Assembly (NCBI GenBank): GCA_947501935.1
Contig: CANMXU010000024.1
Location: 1-64,000 of the forward strand
Reading direction: 5' to 3'
Source of the DNA: an uncultured Alteromonadaceae bacterium
GTDB lineage: Bacteria; Pseudomonadota; Gammaproteobacteria; Enterobacterales; Alteromonadaceae
DNA: 64,000 nt
This document shows, piece by piece, positions 54,065 through 63,440 of the stretch. The stretch's first letter is position 1; each line of letters starts with the position of its first letter. The translations under genes and the position numbers were made by a program. Under the pieces are notes generated by a model. That model ran no database searches, was not told the DNA's origin, and saw nothing but the letters and a program-made list of their open reading frames with translations.

Positions 54065-55681
54065 CTATTCATGTTCTATATAGGAAAACCAATCAAAATC
54101 AGCTGGTTGACGACTACCAGATAAATCTTGGCAGCATAAGCCAACAAAAGCGCCAGTGAAGTTGGCGTGCTCTCCACCAGGGCCCGTTTCATCAGCGAGT
54201 ATACTGTAATCAAGTTCCAGTGCAATTTTTTGCCAGTTACCTTCAGTCGTACCATAGAAAAAGGTTAGTTTGTCATGATCAACTTCTGCATTGAGATAAA
54301 CTTCACCTGCTTCAGGAAGCTTTATTGGCTCTGGGGTGAAGTATTGTGCAGCTGTATCACCAATACAGCCGGTGACTTCAAGTATCCTACCTAACGTTTC
54401 ATGCTGAGTAATGTGTAAATAGTAATATTTTGCACTGTTGTAGTAACAAACAAGTCCTGCCATTTGTTGAAAGTTAACCGGTGAAAAATCTATTTTTGTG
54501 GCCGCGCTATATTTAAACGCTTGTTGACGTCTAGCAACAAGCGCTTGAGTAAAGCTACTGCCTAGTGACTCTCTGCCTTTTAATCTAAGATAGCTAGGTC
54601 GTTCGGTAAGGCTTAAGCTTTCCGAGTCTAATGGTATGCGTAGTGTTTGAAAATCAATAGGTAATTGAGTTTGTTCAAAGTCATCGTATTGCTTTGTTAA
54701 ACAAGGTGCTACTGTATTACTTGTCGTTATGGTTAGCTCTGATTGTGGCATTGCTTCACCATGTGTTAATCTCAACCAGCCATCGCTTGACCATTGTGCC
54801 TGCTGAATTGCAGTTTCACGGCCCATAACACTGCGACGGTTTTCTAATGGTCTACTGCATAAGTGTACTAACCATGCTTGGCCATTTTCAATATCTACAA
54901 AGTCTGCATGGCCAGCGCGTTGCAATCTTGCTTCACTATTTACTGAAGTAAGTAAGGGGCCTTGTGGATCAGCCTCATATGGGCCTTCAATGCTTTTTGA
55001 ACGTAACAGTAAAGCGGCATGCTCATACCCCGTGCCGCCTTCAGCAACCATTAAATAGTAATAACCGTTACGCTGATAAAGATGAGGCCCTTCAGTACGG
55101 CCGAGTTCAGAGCCTGAGAATATTTTCTTTATCGGGCCTATAAGCTTGCCTTGCTCAGGAGAGTATTCTTGTAAAATAATACCACCAAAGTAATTCTCAG
55201 CATCAAAAGCTTTACTGGCTTGCCCTTGCCTGTGATCCCAACGTAAATTGACTAACCATTTTTTACCGTTGTTATCATGAAATAAAGACGGATCAAAACC
55301 ACTGCTGGTTAAATAAGTTGGCTCTGACCAATCACCTAGAATATCATCAGTAGTCACTAAAAAGTTGTGTACATCTTTACATTGACTCCAGTAACGACGC
55401 GCATTTGAAAAAATTAAATAAAAAGTACCGTTATCGTAAGACAGACAGGGCGCCCAGACACCACAGGAGTCGGGGTTGCCTAACATATCTAATTGTGAAG
55501 GTCGGTTTAATGGTCGAGCGACCAAAGTCCAATTAACTAAGTCAGTTGAATGAAAAATTTGTACCCCAGGGAACCATTCAAAAGTTGAAGTGGCAATATA
55601 ATAGTCGTTGCCAACTTTAATAATAGAAGGGTCAGGATTAAAACCTTTGAGAATCGGGTTGTTGATGGTTATATCAGGCAT
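54065..55681 (-). CDS. xynB: GH43 beta-xylosidase
   Basis: 538 residues. The five-bladed propeller residues of GH43 are seen: D17 (GFNPDPS, base), D130 (SGFDPSLF, pKa modulator) and E197 (RTEGPHLY, acid). The C-terminal ~200 residues are the lectin-like beta-sandwich of the GH43 xylosidase subgroup. No signal peptide; cytoplasmic. Releases xylose from xylo-oligosaccharides; the last gene in the minus-strand order GH26-like, xylB, xylA, dehydratase, lactonase, SDR, GH43. A CG-centred palindrome TAAACGTTTA lies at 55700-55709 just before its start. Confidence 0.93.
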   Translation of the reverse strand: MPDITINNPILKGFNPDPSIIKVGNDYYIATSTFEWFPGVQIFHSTDLVNWTLVARPLNRPSQLDMLGNPDSCGVWAPCLSYDNGTFYLIFSNARRYWSQCKDVHNFLVTTDDILGDWSEPTYLTSSGFDPSLFHDNNGKKWLVNLRWDHRQGQASKAFDAENYFGGIILQEYSPEQGKLIGPIKKIFSGSELGRTEGPHLYQRNGYYYLMVAEGGTGYEHAALLLRSKSIEGPYEADPQGPLLTSVNSEARLQRAGHADFVDIENGQAWLVHLCSRPLENRRSVMGRETAIQQAQWSSDGWLRLTHGEAMPQSELTITTSNTVAPCLTKQYDDFEQTQLPIDFQTLRIPLDSESLSLTERPSYLRLKGRESLGSSFTQALVARRQQAFKYSAATKIDFSPVNFQQMAGLVCYYNSAKYYYLHITQHETLGRILEVTGCIGDTAAQYFTPEPIKLPEAGEVYLNAEVDHDKLTFFYGTTEGNWQKIALELDYSILADETGPGGEHANFTGAFVGLCCQDLSGSRQPADFDWFSYIEHE

Positions 55682-55699
55682 AAATTAACTCTTGTTTGA

Positions 55700-55709
55700 T
55701 AAACGTTTA
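55700..55709. promoter_or_regulatory. CG-centred palindrome upstream of GH43
   Basis: TAAACGTTTA, a perfect 10-base palindrome 19 bases before the GH43 start codon. A CG centre is common in LacI-family operators. A similar motif TTAAATCGTTTAA is found before the GH26-like gene. The role is a guess. Confidence 0.35.
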
Positions 55710-55779
55710 AATAGAGGTCGTAGATTGCAGCAAGGTTTATGCTTTTTACTAAAGTACCATTGCTGCAAAGGTGAGTGAA

Positions 55780-56514
55780 TTACAAACTCATACCGCCATC
55801 TATAACAATATTTTCACCTGTCATAAAAGTGGCTTCATCAGAAGCTAATAAGCTTGCTATAGCCGCTATTTCACTTGGCTGGCCAATACGTTTCATTGGT
55901 TGTCTGTCGATAAAGTTTTGTAAAGCGGCCTCATAATCTCCAGTATCACGTAAACGTTGATCTAAAGAAGGTGAGTGTACAGTACCGGGGCTAATTGCAT
56001 TGCAGCGTATACCTTGTTCAATATAATCAGCAGCAACAGATTTAGTTAAGCCAATAACGGCGGCTTTACTGGTGCCATAGGCAAAGCGGTTGGCAACGCC
56101 TTTAACACTAGATACAACGGAAGCAATATTGATTATAGAGCCATTTTTTTGCGCTAACATACCCGGTAATACTGCTTTTATTAAACGAAAACTTGAAGTA
56201 ATGTTTACATTTAAACTTACCGTCCATTGATCTTCAGTACAGTCGGCAATAGAGCCATTGAATACCACTCCTGCACAATTAACCAGTACATTGATTTCAG
56301 GAAAAGAAGCAACACATGCTTGAATTTGTTCACTGTTAGTAATATCTAAAAGGTAGGTGTTGATGTTACTAACAGTGTTTAATTCATCTAGTCTTACTGC
56401 GTTGACGTCAGTTGCTACAACTTGAGCACCTTGACTGGCAAACAATAATGCCATTTCTTTACCAATGCCTTGCGCTGCACCTGTGATTAATATGGTTTTG
56501 TTTTTTAACTTCAT
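55780..56514 (-). CDS. SDR-family oxidoreductase (likely 2-keto-3-deoxy sugar acid dehydrogenase)
   Basis: 244 residues from the ATG at 56514 after AAGGAT; a frame opening at 56547 overlaps the lactonase gene. Rossmann glycine motif TGAAQGIG, N in NCAGVV, active-site serine in IASVVSS, YGTSK with the catalytic Tyr and Lys, and the SPGTVHSPSLDQRL C-terminal part. This group oxidises 2-keto-3-deoxy sugar acids (as in the L-rhamnose and L-fucose diketo pathways). With the dehydratase and FAH protein it would make the 2,4-diketo intermediate. Tightly packed with the lactonase (14-base gap). Confidence 0.87.
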   Translation of the reverse strand: MKLKNKTILITGAAQGIGKEMALLFASQGAQVVATDVNAVRLDELNTVSNINTYLLDITNSEQIQACVASFPEINVLVNCAGVVFNGSIADCTEDQWTVSLNVNITSSFRLIKAVLPGMLAQKNGSIINIASVVSSVKGVANRFAYGTSKAAVIGLTKSVAADYIEQGIRCNAISPGTVHSPSLDQRLRDTGDYEAALQNFIDRQPMKRIGQPSEIAAIASLLASDEATFMTGENIVIDGGMSL

Positions 56515-56528
56515 AGGTAAATCCTTTG

Positions 56529-57419
56529 TTAGCGACGAATAGTACAAGGTGGATAAACAAAACCTTGTTGTTCGACGTCTATTGAAAAAAGTCCACCGGA
56601 TAACGGAAAATTTGCCTGCTCTTCTTTTGGCATGCCATTAATTGCAGTGGTAATAAATAAGGTGTTTAGCGTTTTTCCGCCGAAAGTACATTTGGTGATG
56701 TTAGGCACAGGTAAATCAATAGTCCGTACGCATTCTCCTTGTAAATTAAATCGACTTACCTTACCCGCACCATAATGACAAACCCAGAGGAAGCCTTCTG
56801 TATCTAGGCACATGCCATCAGGGTGACCATTATGTTCATCGAAGATGATAAATGGGCGAATGTTACTGACTTCGTTATCTCGGTTTAAACAACCTTTGAA
56901 GATTGTCTTCGTCAGAGTATTGGTAAAATAGATATATTTACCATCGAGGCTAAATGTTGGGCCATTAGTGATAGTGCACTGGCCTAGCTCTAATAGATGA
57001 TTTAATGAACCGTTTTTATCAAGACGATAAAAGCTACCGCTTTCTTCTGATTGCGATTTGTTCATACTGCCAAACCAGTAGTTACCTTGCGTATCACAGC
57101 AACCATCATTAAATCGATTTTCAGTATTATCATCTTCAAGTAATTGAACAGGTGTTACTTTTCTGTTATTGAGACTTATATGGAAAACGCCTGTTGCAAA
57201 AGTGGCGAATAGACCACCTTTTGCGGCCGGTACCACAGAGCTAATTTCTCCGGGAAAATGCCAACTGTGTTTGTATGTATTTCCTTCTCGGTCAAAACGA
57301 AAACGATGTAATTTAGATTGAGTAATGTCAACCCAGTAGAGAGCTTGCTCTGTTTCATGCCAAACAGGGCCTTCACCAAGTTCAGACTTTTCGTGCCAAA
57401 TACATGTTAATTCATTCAT
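56529..57419 (-). CDS. SMP-30/gluconolactonase-family sugar lactonase
   Basis: 296 residues from the ATG at 57419; a start eight codons earlier (57443) is possible, but the family usually begins close to this point. The six-bladed propeller residues include the metal-binding glutamate in ELGEGPVWHE, the asparagine in NRFNDG, TNGPTFSLDGKYIYFTNT and the aspartate in NGHPDGMCLD. It hydrolyses an aldonolactone, most likely xylono- or arabinono-lactone, in the cytoplasm. It sits between the dehydratase and the SDR. Confidence 0.88.
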   Translation of the reverse strand: MNELTCIWHEKSELGEGPVWHETEQALYWVDITQSKLHRFRFDREGNTYKHSWHFPGEISSVVPAAKGGLFATFATGVFHISLNNRKVTPVQLLEDDNTENRFNDGCCDTQGNYWFGSMNKSQSEESGSFYRLDKNGSLNHLLELGQCTITNGPTFSLDGKYIYFTNTLTKTIFKGCLNRDNEVSNIRPFIIFDEHNGHPDGMCLDTEGFLWVCHYGAGKVSRFNLQGECVRTIDLPVPNITKCTFGGKTLNTLFITTAINGMPKEEQANFPLSGGLFSIDVEQQGFVYPPCTIRR

Positions 57420-57448
57420 CTTTATACTCTTTGTATGGCTCATGTAGA

Positions 57449-59245
57449 CTAATGAGAGTTTCTTGGTATACCGTGCTTACTTGCTATACGGGTATGTTTC
57501 TCTTTCATTTCTAAAGTGCCACCATCACTTAATTGGTTAACGCGGCTACGGTAAATTTCTTGCCAAGGTGTTTGGTTAACAATAGGAATGCGTTCCATGC
57601 TTTTTTTCCGGCTAGCAAGTTTTTCAACTTCGAGCAGTAAATCAACCGTATTGTTATTGAGGTCAATACGTAGGGTATCCCCTGTTTTTATATAGGCTAG
57701 TCCACCGCCAACTGCAGCTTCTGGTGAAATATTCAATATTGAAGGACTTGCAGAGGTGCCACTTTGTCTACCATCTCCCATAGTTGGCAAGCAAGTTATA
57801 CCTTGTTTAACAAGGTAGTCAGGTGGCAGCATATTAACTACTTCAGCAGAGCCAGGGTAACCGACAGGGCCACAGTTACGGATAATCAGTATGCAGTACT
57901 TATCAATATTTAAGGTCGGATCATTAATGCGATGGTGGTAATCTTCAGGGCCTTCGAAAACGATAGCGCGTGCTTCAAATATATTGGGCTGTTCAGGATC
58001 GTTTAAGTAAGTTGTTCTGAATGCCTCATCAATTACAGATTTTTTCATAATGGCGGAATCGAAAATATTGCCAGACATAACTGCAAAACCAGCTTTTTCC
58101 ATTAGCGGTTTTGAGACTGTTTTGATCACTTTATTTTCGCGACTACGAGCATTACCATAAATTTCTTTAACCGTTTTTCCGGTAACGGTCATCACTTCTT
58201 CGTTTATAATACCTGCTTCAATAAGCTCTCCCATTACCGCCGGAATCCCCCCTGCACGGTGAAACTCTTCCCCTAAATATTCCCCTGCTGGCTGGCAGTT
58301 AACTATCATCGGCACAGATTCACCATGAGTTTGCCAGTCAGTAATTGACAGGTTTATTTCGTCCATATGGTTTGCTATCGCCTGAATGTGTGGTGGTGCA
58401 TTCGTTGAACCGCCAATGGCACTACAGACCTTAATTGCATTGTAGAACGACTCTTGTGTCATAATGTCTGATGGTTTTAAATCTTCAGCTACCATCTCTA
58501 CGATACGGCGACCTGTGTAATAACCCATTTGAGCACGTTCTCTATATGGCGCTGGTATTGCAGCACAACCAGGTAAAGACATGCCCAATGCTTCTGCCAA
58601 AGAATTCATCGTCAGTGCTGTGCCCATGGTATTACAATGCCCTGAACTCGGCGCTGAGGATGAAACTTGACCCATAAAATTTTCATAATCAATTTCACCA
58701 GCAGCATATTTTTCGCGGCATTCCCAAATAATACTTCCAGAGCCAACTCTTTTTTCGTTGTCCCAACCATTAAGCATTGGACCACCTGAAAATACGATGG
58801 TAGGAATATCAACAGCAGCTGCAGCCATTAAGGTTGCTGGCGTGGTTTTATCACAACCTGTTGTTAATATAACGCCATCAAGAGGGTAGCCATAAAGTAC
58901 TTCAATAAGTCCTAAAGTTGCTAGATTTCGGTCTAAGGCGGCAGTCGGGCGTTTGCCCATTTCATGAATAGGATGTACCGGAAACTCAAGAGGAATGCCA
59001 CCTGCGTCCCTAATGCCTTCTTTTAACCTTTGTGCTAGGCCAACATGGTGTCGGTTACAAGGGGTTAGGTCACTACCTGTTTGGGCAATGCCAATAATTG
59101 GTTTTCCAGATTGCAGTTCTTCGCGTGTTAAACCGTAATTCATATAACGTTCTAAATATATGGCGGTTTGATCAGGTTGATTAGGCTCATTAAGCCACTC
59201 TTCACTACGTAGGCGTTTTTTTTGCTTTGATTTATCTATCGACAT
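57449..59245 (-). CDS. IlvD/Edd-family sugar acid dehydratase (xylonate/arabinonate type)
   Basis: 598 residues from the ATG at 59245; the frame extends to a TTG at 59302. The three [2Fe-2S] cysteines are in TPCNRHH, TTGCDKTTPA and SGHCNTMGTA, the last with the pentonate-dehydratase-like environment SAPSSGHCNTMGTALTMNSL. The length agrees with XylD of Caulobacter and L-arabinonate dehydratases. It converts an aldonate to the 2-keto-3-deoxy acid. It follows xylA after 130 bases and leads the lactonase-SDR pair; this makes D-xylonate the most natural substrate. Confidence 0.92.
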   Translation of the reverse strand: MSIDKSKQKKRLRSEEWLNEPNQPDQTAIYLERYMNYGLTREELQSGKPIIGIAQTGSDLTPCNRHHVGLAQRLKEGIRDAGGIPLEFPVHPIHEMGKRPTAALDRNLATLGLIEVLYGYPLDGVILTTGCDKTTPATLMAAAAVDIPTIVFSGGPMLNGWDNEKRVGSGSIIWECREKYAAGEIDYENFMGQVSSSAPSSGHCNTMGTALTMNSLAEALGMSLPGCAAIPAPYRERAQMGYYTGRRIVEMVAEDLKPSDIMTQESFYNAIKVCSAIGGSTNAPPHIQAIANHMDEINLSITDWQTHGESVPMIVNCQPAGEYLGEEFHRAGGIPAVMGELIEAGIINEEVMTVTGKTVKEIYGNARSRENKVIKTVSKPLMEKAGFAVMSGNIFDSAIMKKSVIDEAFRTTYLNDPEQPNIFEARAIVFEGPEDYHHRINDPTLNIDKYCILIIRNCGPVGYPGSAEVVNMLPPDYLVKQGITCLPTMGDGRQSGTSASPSILNISPEAAVGGGLAYIKTGDTLRIDLNNNTVDLLLEVEKLASRKKSMERIPIVNQTPWQEIYRSRVNQLSDGGTLEMKEKHTRIASKHGIPRNSH

Positions 59246-59302
59246 GAACGTATCTACTTTGGGGATCTTGCTAAACAGTTTACTGAGGTTAGCTACTTTC
59301 AA

Positions 59303-59432
59303 GCTACATTGCAGTTGCAGAGCAATTAATACTTTTTTAACCTTGAAAGGGGTAACCTCAAGGTAAATAACAAATGGGGGAATAAGTTAAATACCAAGCG
59401 GTTAAATTAAGGAGTGTTAGTTGAAGGGATGT
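59303..59432. promoter_or_regulatory. Gap between xylA and the dehydratase with an inverted repeat
   Basis: 130 bases contain ACCTTGA...TCAAGGT (59340-59364) with an 11-base spacer. There is no T-run on the minus strand after it, so it is not a normal terminator. It may separate two transcription units or be a regulator site. Confidence 0.35.
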
Positions 59433-60752
59433 TTATATGTAACGGTTAACAATGTTTTCTAGTAGCTCTTGGCGACCAGATTCTTGTTTAGGATTAATTT
59501 TTTCTTCAAGTACCAATTTAGACAAGCTGTCTAAGCTGTGATCGCCAGACAGTATGCTTTGACCTAATTGACCCTTCCAACCCGCATAACGTTCATCAAC
59601 AAAATCAGACAGTGGCGCATCTTCAATTAATTTAGCTGCGTTAAGTAATGCTTTTGCCATCGTGTCCATGCCACCGATGTGACCAATGAATAAATCATCA
59701 CGTTCACATGATTGACGACGAAGTTTAGTATCAAAGTTAAAACCGCCAGTGTCTAAACCGCCATTTTTCAAAATTTCATACATCACTAACGTACATTCTG
59801 CTACGTCATTAGGGAATTGGTCGGTATCCCAACCGTTTTGCATGTCGCCACGGTTAGCATCAATACTCCCCATAACACCTTCAGCACAAGCTACAGCCAC
59901 TTCATGATGGAAGCTGTGACCGGCAAGTGTTGCATGGTTAGCTTCAATGTTTACATGAACTTCACCGGCAATACCGTGCTTGTGTAAGAAACCAGCAACA
60001 GTTGCTGTGTCGTAATCGTATTGGTGCTTAGTAGGCTCTTGCGGCTTAGGTTCAATTAATAACTTACCTTTGAAACCAATTTTATGTTTGTGCTCAATCA
60101 CCATTTTAAGGAAACGTGCGTATTGCTCGCCTTCTTGTGCAAGGTCCGTATTTAACAGCGTATCGTAACCTTCACGGCCACCCCAAAGTACGTAGTTTTC
60201 GCCGCCTAAACGGTGCGTTACTTCTAATGCATGTTTTACTTGCGCTGCAGCGTAAGCGTATAAGTCAGGGTTCGGGTTAGTAGAACCACCTGCACAAAAA
60301 CGCGCATTTGAGAATAAGTTCGCAGTACCCCATAACAACTTAATACCAGTACGCTTCATTTCTTTTTCAAAAATACCCACAATGTGATCTACATTGTCAT
60401 GAAATTCTTGTAATGACTCGCCTTCAGGTGCGATATCAGCATCATGAAAACAAAAGTAAGGTACGCCTAATTTTTCAAAAAATTCAAACGCTACTTTCGC
60501 TTTTTGTTCAGCTAGCTCTAATTGGTTGCCTGTAGCTGAAATCCAAGGACGCTCAAACGTACCAGCACCGAAGATGTCAGAGCCTGCCCAACAAAAGTTG
60601 TGCCAGTAACACGCCGCAAAACGTAAGTGCTCTTTCATGGTTTTGCCAAGCACTACTTGGTTTTCGTCGTAGTAACGAAAGGCTAATGGGTTGGTGCTGT
60701 TTTCACCTTCAAATTTAATTTTTTCTACGGTATTAAAAAATTGTTCGCTCAT
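59433..60752 (-). CDS. xylA: Xylose isomerase
   Basis: 439 residues (E. coli XylA 440). Catalytic HxxD in [12 protein letters not shown], the substrate/metal segments [24 protein letters not shown] and [12 protein letters not shown], and the C-terminal [20 protein letters not shown] are all intact. It converts D-xylose to D-xylulose. GGAG lies before the ATG. The xylulokinase gene is upstream with 50 bases between. Confidence 0.98.
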   Translation of the reverse strand: MSEQFFNTVEKIKFEGENSTNPLAFRYYDENQVVLGKTMKEHLRFAACYWHNFCWAGSDIFGAGTFERPWISATGNQLELAEQKAKVAFEFFEKLGVPYFCFHDADIAPEGESLQEFHDNVDHIVGIFEKEMKRTGIKLLWGTANLFSNARFCAGGSTNPNPDLYAYAAAQVKHALEVTHRLGGENYVLWGGREGYDTLLNTDLAQEGEQYARFLKMVIEHKHKIGFKGKLLIEPKPQEPTKHQYDYDTATVAGFLHKHGIAGEVHVNIEANHATLAGHSFHHEVAVACAEGVMGSIDANRGDMQNGWDTDQFPNDVAECTLVMYEILKNGGLDTGGFNFDTKLRRQSCERDDLFIGHIGGMDTMAKALLNAAKLIEDAPLSDFVDERYAGWKGQLGQSILSGDHSLDSLSKLVLEEKINPKQESGRQELLENIVNRYI

Positions 60753-60802
60753 GTGTTACTCCTAGTTAATTCTTTTGGGGATTATTCGTTGTTAGTTAAC
60801 GC

Positions 60803-62260
60803 TTAAAAATGTGCTTTTAAGCTTTGATAAAGTTGTTGGTATTTGGTGTGTTGCGCCAAGTAATACGCTTGCATGGTGTTATCAGGTTCGATAACAAAGT
60901 CGACTTCACTGGCGATGCATACATCACTTGGAGGAACTTTTTTACTGGCAATTTTAGCTAAACGTGCTGCGCCTAAGGCTGGGCCTACTTCAGCGCCTTT
61001 ACGGTAAGTTAGTGGCTTATTTAATACGCTTGCCAGTATTTTTCCCCAAAGGGCGCTACGTGCGCCGCCGCCAATCACCGATACTTGGTCGATTTTAGTG
61101 CCTGCAGCAATTAAGGCTTGTTGACCATCAGCGAAAGCAAAAGCGACACCTTCTAATACTGCTCTGCCTAGCTCTGCTGCGCCGGTATTGTGATCAAGAC
61201 CAAAGAAAATACCTTTGGCATTAGGGTTGTTATGTGGCGTGCGCTCACCAGAAAGATAAGGTAAAAACATCACTGATGAAGGGGTGGAAAAGTCGAGTTT
61301 TTCTACTTCGTCGAGTAATTCTTTTTCATTTGCAAAGCCAGTAAGTTGAGTAACCCAAGTTAAGCAACTTGCAGCGCTCAGAACCACCGACATTTGGTGC
61401 CAAGTATTAGGAATACAATGACAAAAGGTATGTACGGCGCTATCAGGATTTGGGTTATAGGTTTCGTTGGCAACAAAATATACGCCAGAGGTACCTAATG
61501 ATAAAAAGGCTTCGTTCGGGTTAATTACCCCGATGCCTGCTGCACCTGCTGCATTGTCTCCGCCGCCGGCAATAACGGGAACTTCATTCATGCCCCAGTT
61601 ATTGGCAATATCTTCATTTAAGTAGCCGGTAATGTCAGAGCCTTCAAATAATTTAGGCATGTTCTCAACCGTTAAGTCGGTTGCTTTTAACATTTCATTT
61701 GACCATTGGCGCTTTTCCACATCAAGCCACAGTGTGCCTGCGCTATCAGACATGTCTGAAGCAAAGTCACCGGTCATTAAAAAGCGTAAATAATCTTTTG
61801 GTAATAACACCTTAGCTATTTGTTCAAAATTTTCAGGCTCGTTTTCTTTTACCCAAACCAATTTTGGCGCGGTAAAACCAGGCATAGCAATGTTGCCGGT
61901 GATTGCGCGAGTATTGGTTTCACGCTGTTCAATGGTTTTACATTGTGCTTCGCTACGTCCGTCATTCCACAAAATAGCCGGGCGAATAATTTGATGTTTA
62001 CTGTTTAGTAACGTTGCACCATGCATTTGTCCGGATAAGCCAATAGCTTGAACAGCTTTTAACGCCGCGCTATTTTTCGATTTTATTTGTGCGATTGCTT
62101 CATTCGTGGCTTGCCACCAATCACTAGGTGCTTGCTCTGACCATAAAGGGGCAGGGCGGCTAACGGTTAATGATGCTGAAGCTTGCTCAACAAGGGTATC
62201 TTTGTCATCAAGGATGATGACTTTTACACCTGATGTGCCTAAATCTATTCCTAAGTACAT
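60803..62260 (-). CDS. xylB: Xylulokinase
   Basis: 485 residues from the ATG at 62260 (E. coli 484), where AAAGGTT precedes; an earlier frame to 62326 overlaps the end of the GH26-like gene. FGGY-kinase signatures: phosphate-1 loop MYLGIDLGTSGVKVIILDD, catalytic aspartate in AGGGDNAAGAAG and the adenosine motif VSVIGGGARSALWGKILA. It phosphorylates D-xylulose for the pentose phosphate pathway. Confidence 0.97.
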   Translation of the reverse strand: MYLGIDLGTSGVKVIILDDKDTLVEQASASLTVSRPAPLWSEQAPSDWWQATNEAIAQIKSKNSAALKAVQAIGLSGQMHGATLLNSKHQIIRPAILWNDGRSEAQCKTIEQRETNTRAITGNIAMPGFTAPKLVWVKENEPENFEQIAKVLLPKDYLRFLMTGDFASDMSDSAGTLWLDVEKRQWSNEMLKATDLTVENMPKLFEGSDITGYLNEDIANNWGMNEVPVIAGGGDNAAGAAGIGVINPNEAFLSLGTSGVYFVANETYNPNPDSAVHTFCHCIPNTWHQMSVVLSAASCLTWVTQLTGFANEKELLDEVEKLDFSTPSSVMFLPYLSGERTPHNNPNAKGIFFGLDHNTGAAELGRAVLEGVAFAFADGQQALIAAGTKIDQVSVIGGGARSALWGKILASVLNKPLTYRKGAEVGPALGAARLAKIASKKVPPSDVCIASEVDFVIEPDNTMQAYYLAQHTKYQQLYQSLKAHF

Positions 62261-62273
62261 AAATTTAACCTTT

Positions 62274-63389
62274 TTACTTGAAAAATTCTTTGGCTTCACC
62301 TGCATGGATGAATCGTGGCTGGTCAAGCACGTCGTTATAATAACGTGGTAAATCAGGCCATAAATCTAAACGAGTATTATTAAATCCGCCTGTAAGTTGT
62401 GGCCAAATCCAGTTCCAACGTTGCCAATCAACAATAATGACATTAAAGCCTTTTATGTGAGGGTAGTCTTCAAATAATGAGAAATAGGCATTAAACCAAG
62501 AGAGCGACTCTTCAAGCGAGTTTGGGTTTCTAAACTTCATTGACAGACCTTGAGTAAACCACGGGGCAGACTCACCAATAAAAACCGGCTTATTTCTAGA
62601 TGCGGCATTGTTATAAAACTCAATACTGCCCTTTGAACGAAAAGAGCCTATGCTAAATTGGCTTATGCTCCACCAATCAACGTATTCATCACCAGGGTAA
62701 AACTCCATGTAATGGTGTTTACCTAAAATAGGCATACCTGTTAATTCGTTTAAGTCGGGTACCGAGGCATGCCAAAGCGTGGCGATATTTGTGACTTCCA
62801 TGGAACGCATTTTGTTTACTATATATTTAAAGCCTTCACGGTATTCAATAGGATCAAAGTGACCTAAATTATTAAATTCCCAACCAATACGCATAAAAAC
62901 TGGTTTACCAACGGCTTCAATAGCAGTAAAAAATTGCTCTAACTGTTTATCTGTTTTTCCTGATAACGTTTCTGTGGGATTAAAGTCATAAGCAATTTGT
63001 GCCATCTGCCATGTATCTTCTTTGGCAAAGGTTTTATAACGTTTTATAAAACCATCAAGCTGCGCTTGACCGTCTTCACGTTGTGGGTGGATGTAAAAAG
63101 ATGCTACCGCAGGCACATTTTCACCAACAACTTGAAGGTAATCAAGGTAGTCTTTTTTATCACCTTTTGCACCCGGGTGATCAGTATTCCAACCATGGGT
63201 AATTTGTCCCCAACCATGGAGAATTCGACCTGATGGCGGCTCAAACTTGGCATTATAATAAGGTGCGGTACTTGTATTTTTTTGCGTGTTTTTATACTGG
63301 CAGGCAGATAAATTAAACAATAATAATAGTGTTAAACAACCAACAGTTAGATTTTGAATAGTTTTACATAAATGTTTGAATGAATTCAT
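62274..63389 (-). CDS. GH26-like endo-glycosidase lipoprotein
   Basis: 371 residues with a lipoprotein signal (NLSAC, lipidated C30). A TIM barrel with FMRIGWEFNNLG (likely acid/base E171) and VFIGESAPW (likely nucleophile E273); the segment EFYPGDEYVDWWSIS is typical of GH26. GH26 contains mannanases, but also the beta-1,3-xylanases of marine bacteria. Placed 13 bases before xylB, a xylan-type substrate is the better guess. No carbohydrate-binding module is present. Confidence 0.72.
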   Translation of the reverse strand: MNSFKHLCKTIQNLTVGCLTLLLLFNLSACQYKNTQKNTSTAPYYNAKFEPPSGRILHGWGQITHGWNTDHPGAKGDKKDYLDYLQVVGENVPAVASFYIHPQREDGQAQLDGFIKRYKTFAKEDTWQMAQIAYDFNPTETLSGKTDKQLEQFFTAIEAVGKPVFMRIGWEFNNLGHFDPIEYREGFKYIVNKMRSMEVTNIATLWHASVPDLNELTGMPILGKHHYMEFYPGDEYVDWWSISQFSIGSFRSKGSIEFYNNAASRNKPVFIGESAPWFTQGLSMKFRNPNSLEESLSWFNAYFSLFEDYPHIKGFNVIIVDWQRWNWIWPQLTGGFNNTRLDLWPDLPRYYNDVLDQPRFIHAGEAKEFFK

Positions 63390-63427
63390 ATTTTGCCTTT
63401 AATTATTGGTTAATAAAATTGTTTAAG

Positions 63428-63440
63428 TTAAATCGTTTAA
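63428..63440. promoter_or_regulatory. CG-centred near-palindrome before the GH26-like gene
   Basis: TTAAATCGTTTAA (63428-63440) overlaps the stop of the RND gene and lies 39 bases upstream of the GH26-like start. It shares the TTAAACG half with the GH43 palindrome. A possible operator of the xyl genes. Confidence 0.3.

Noticed and set aside
59339-59365. Inverted repeat in the xylA-dehydratase gap as a terminator
   Set aside because: On the minus strand the stem is followed by A residues, not T, so it cannot be a standard Rho-independent terminator.
62106-62351. Plus-strand 81-codon frame over the xylB start
   Set aside because: Shadow frame opposite two well-supported genes.
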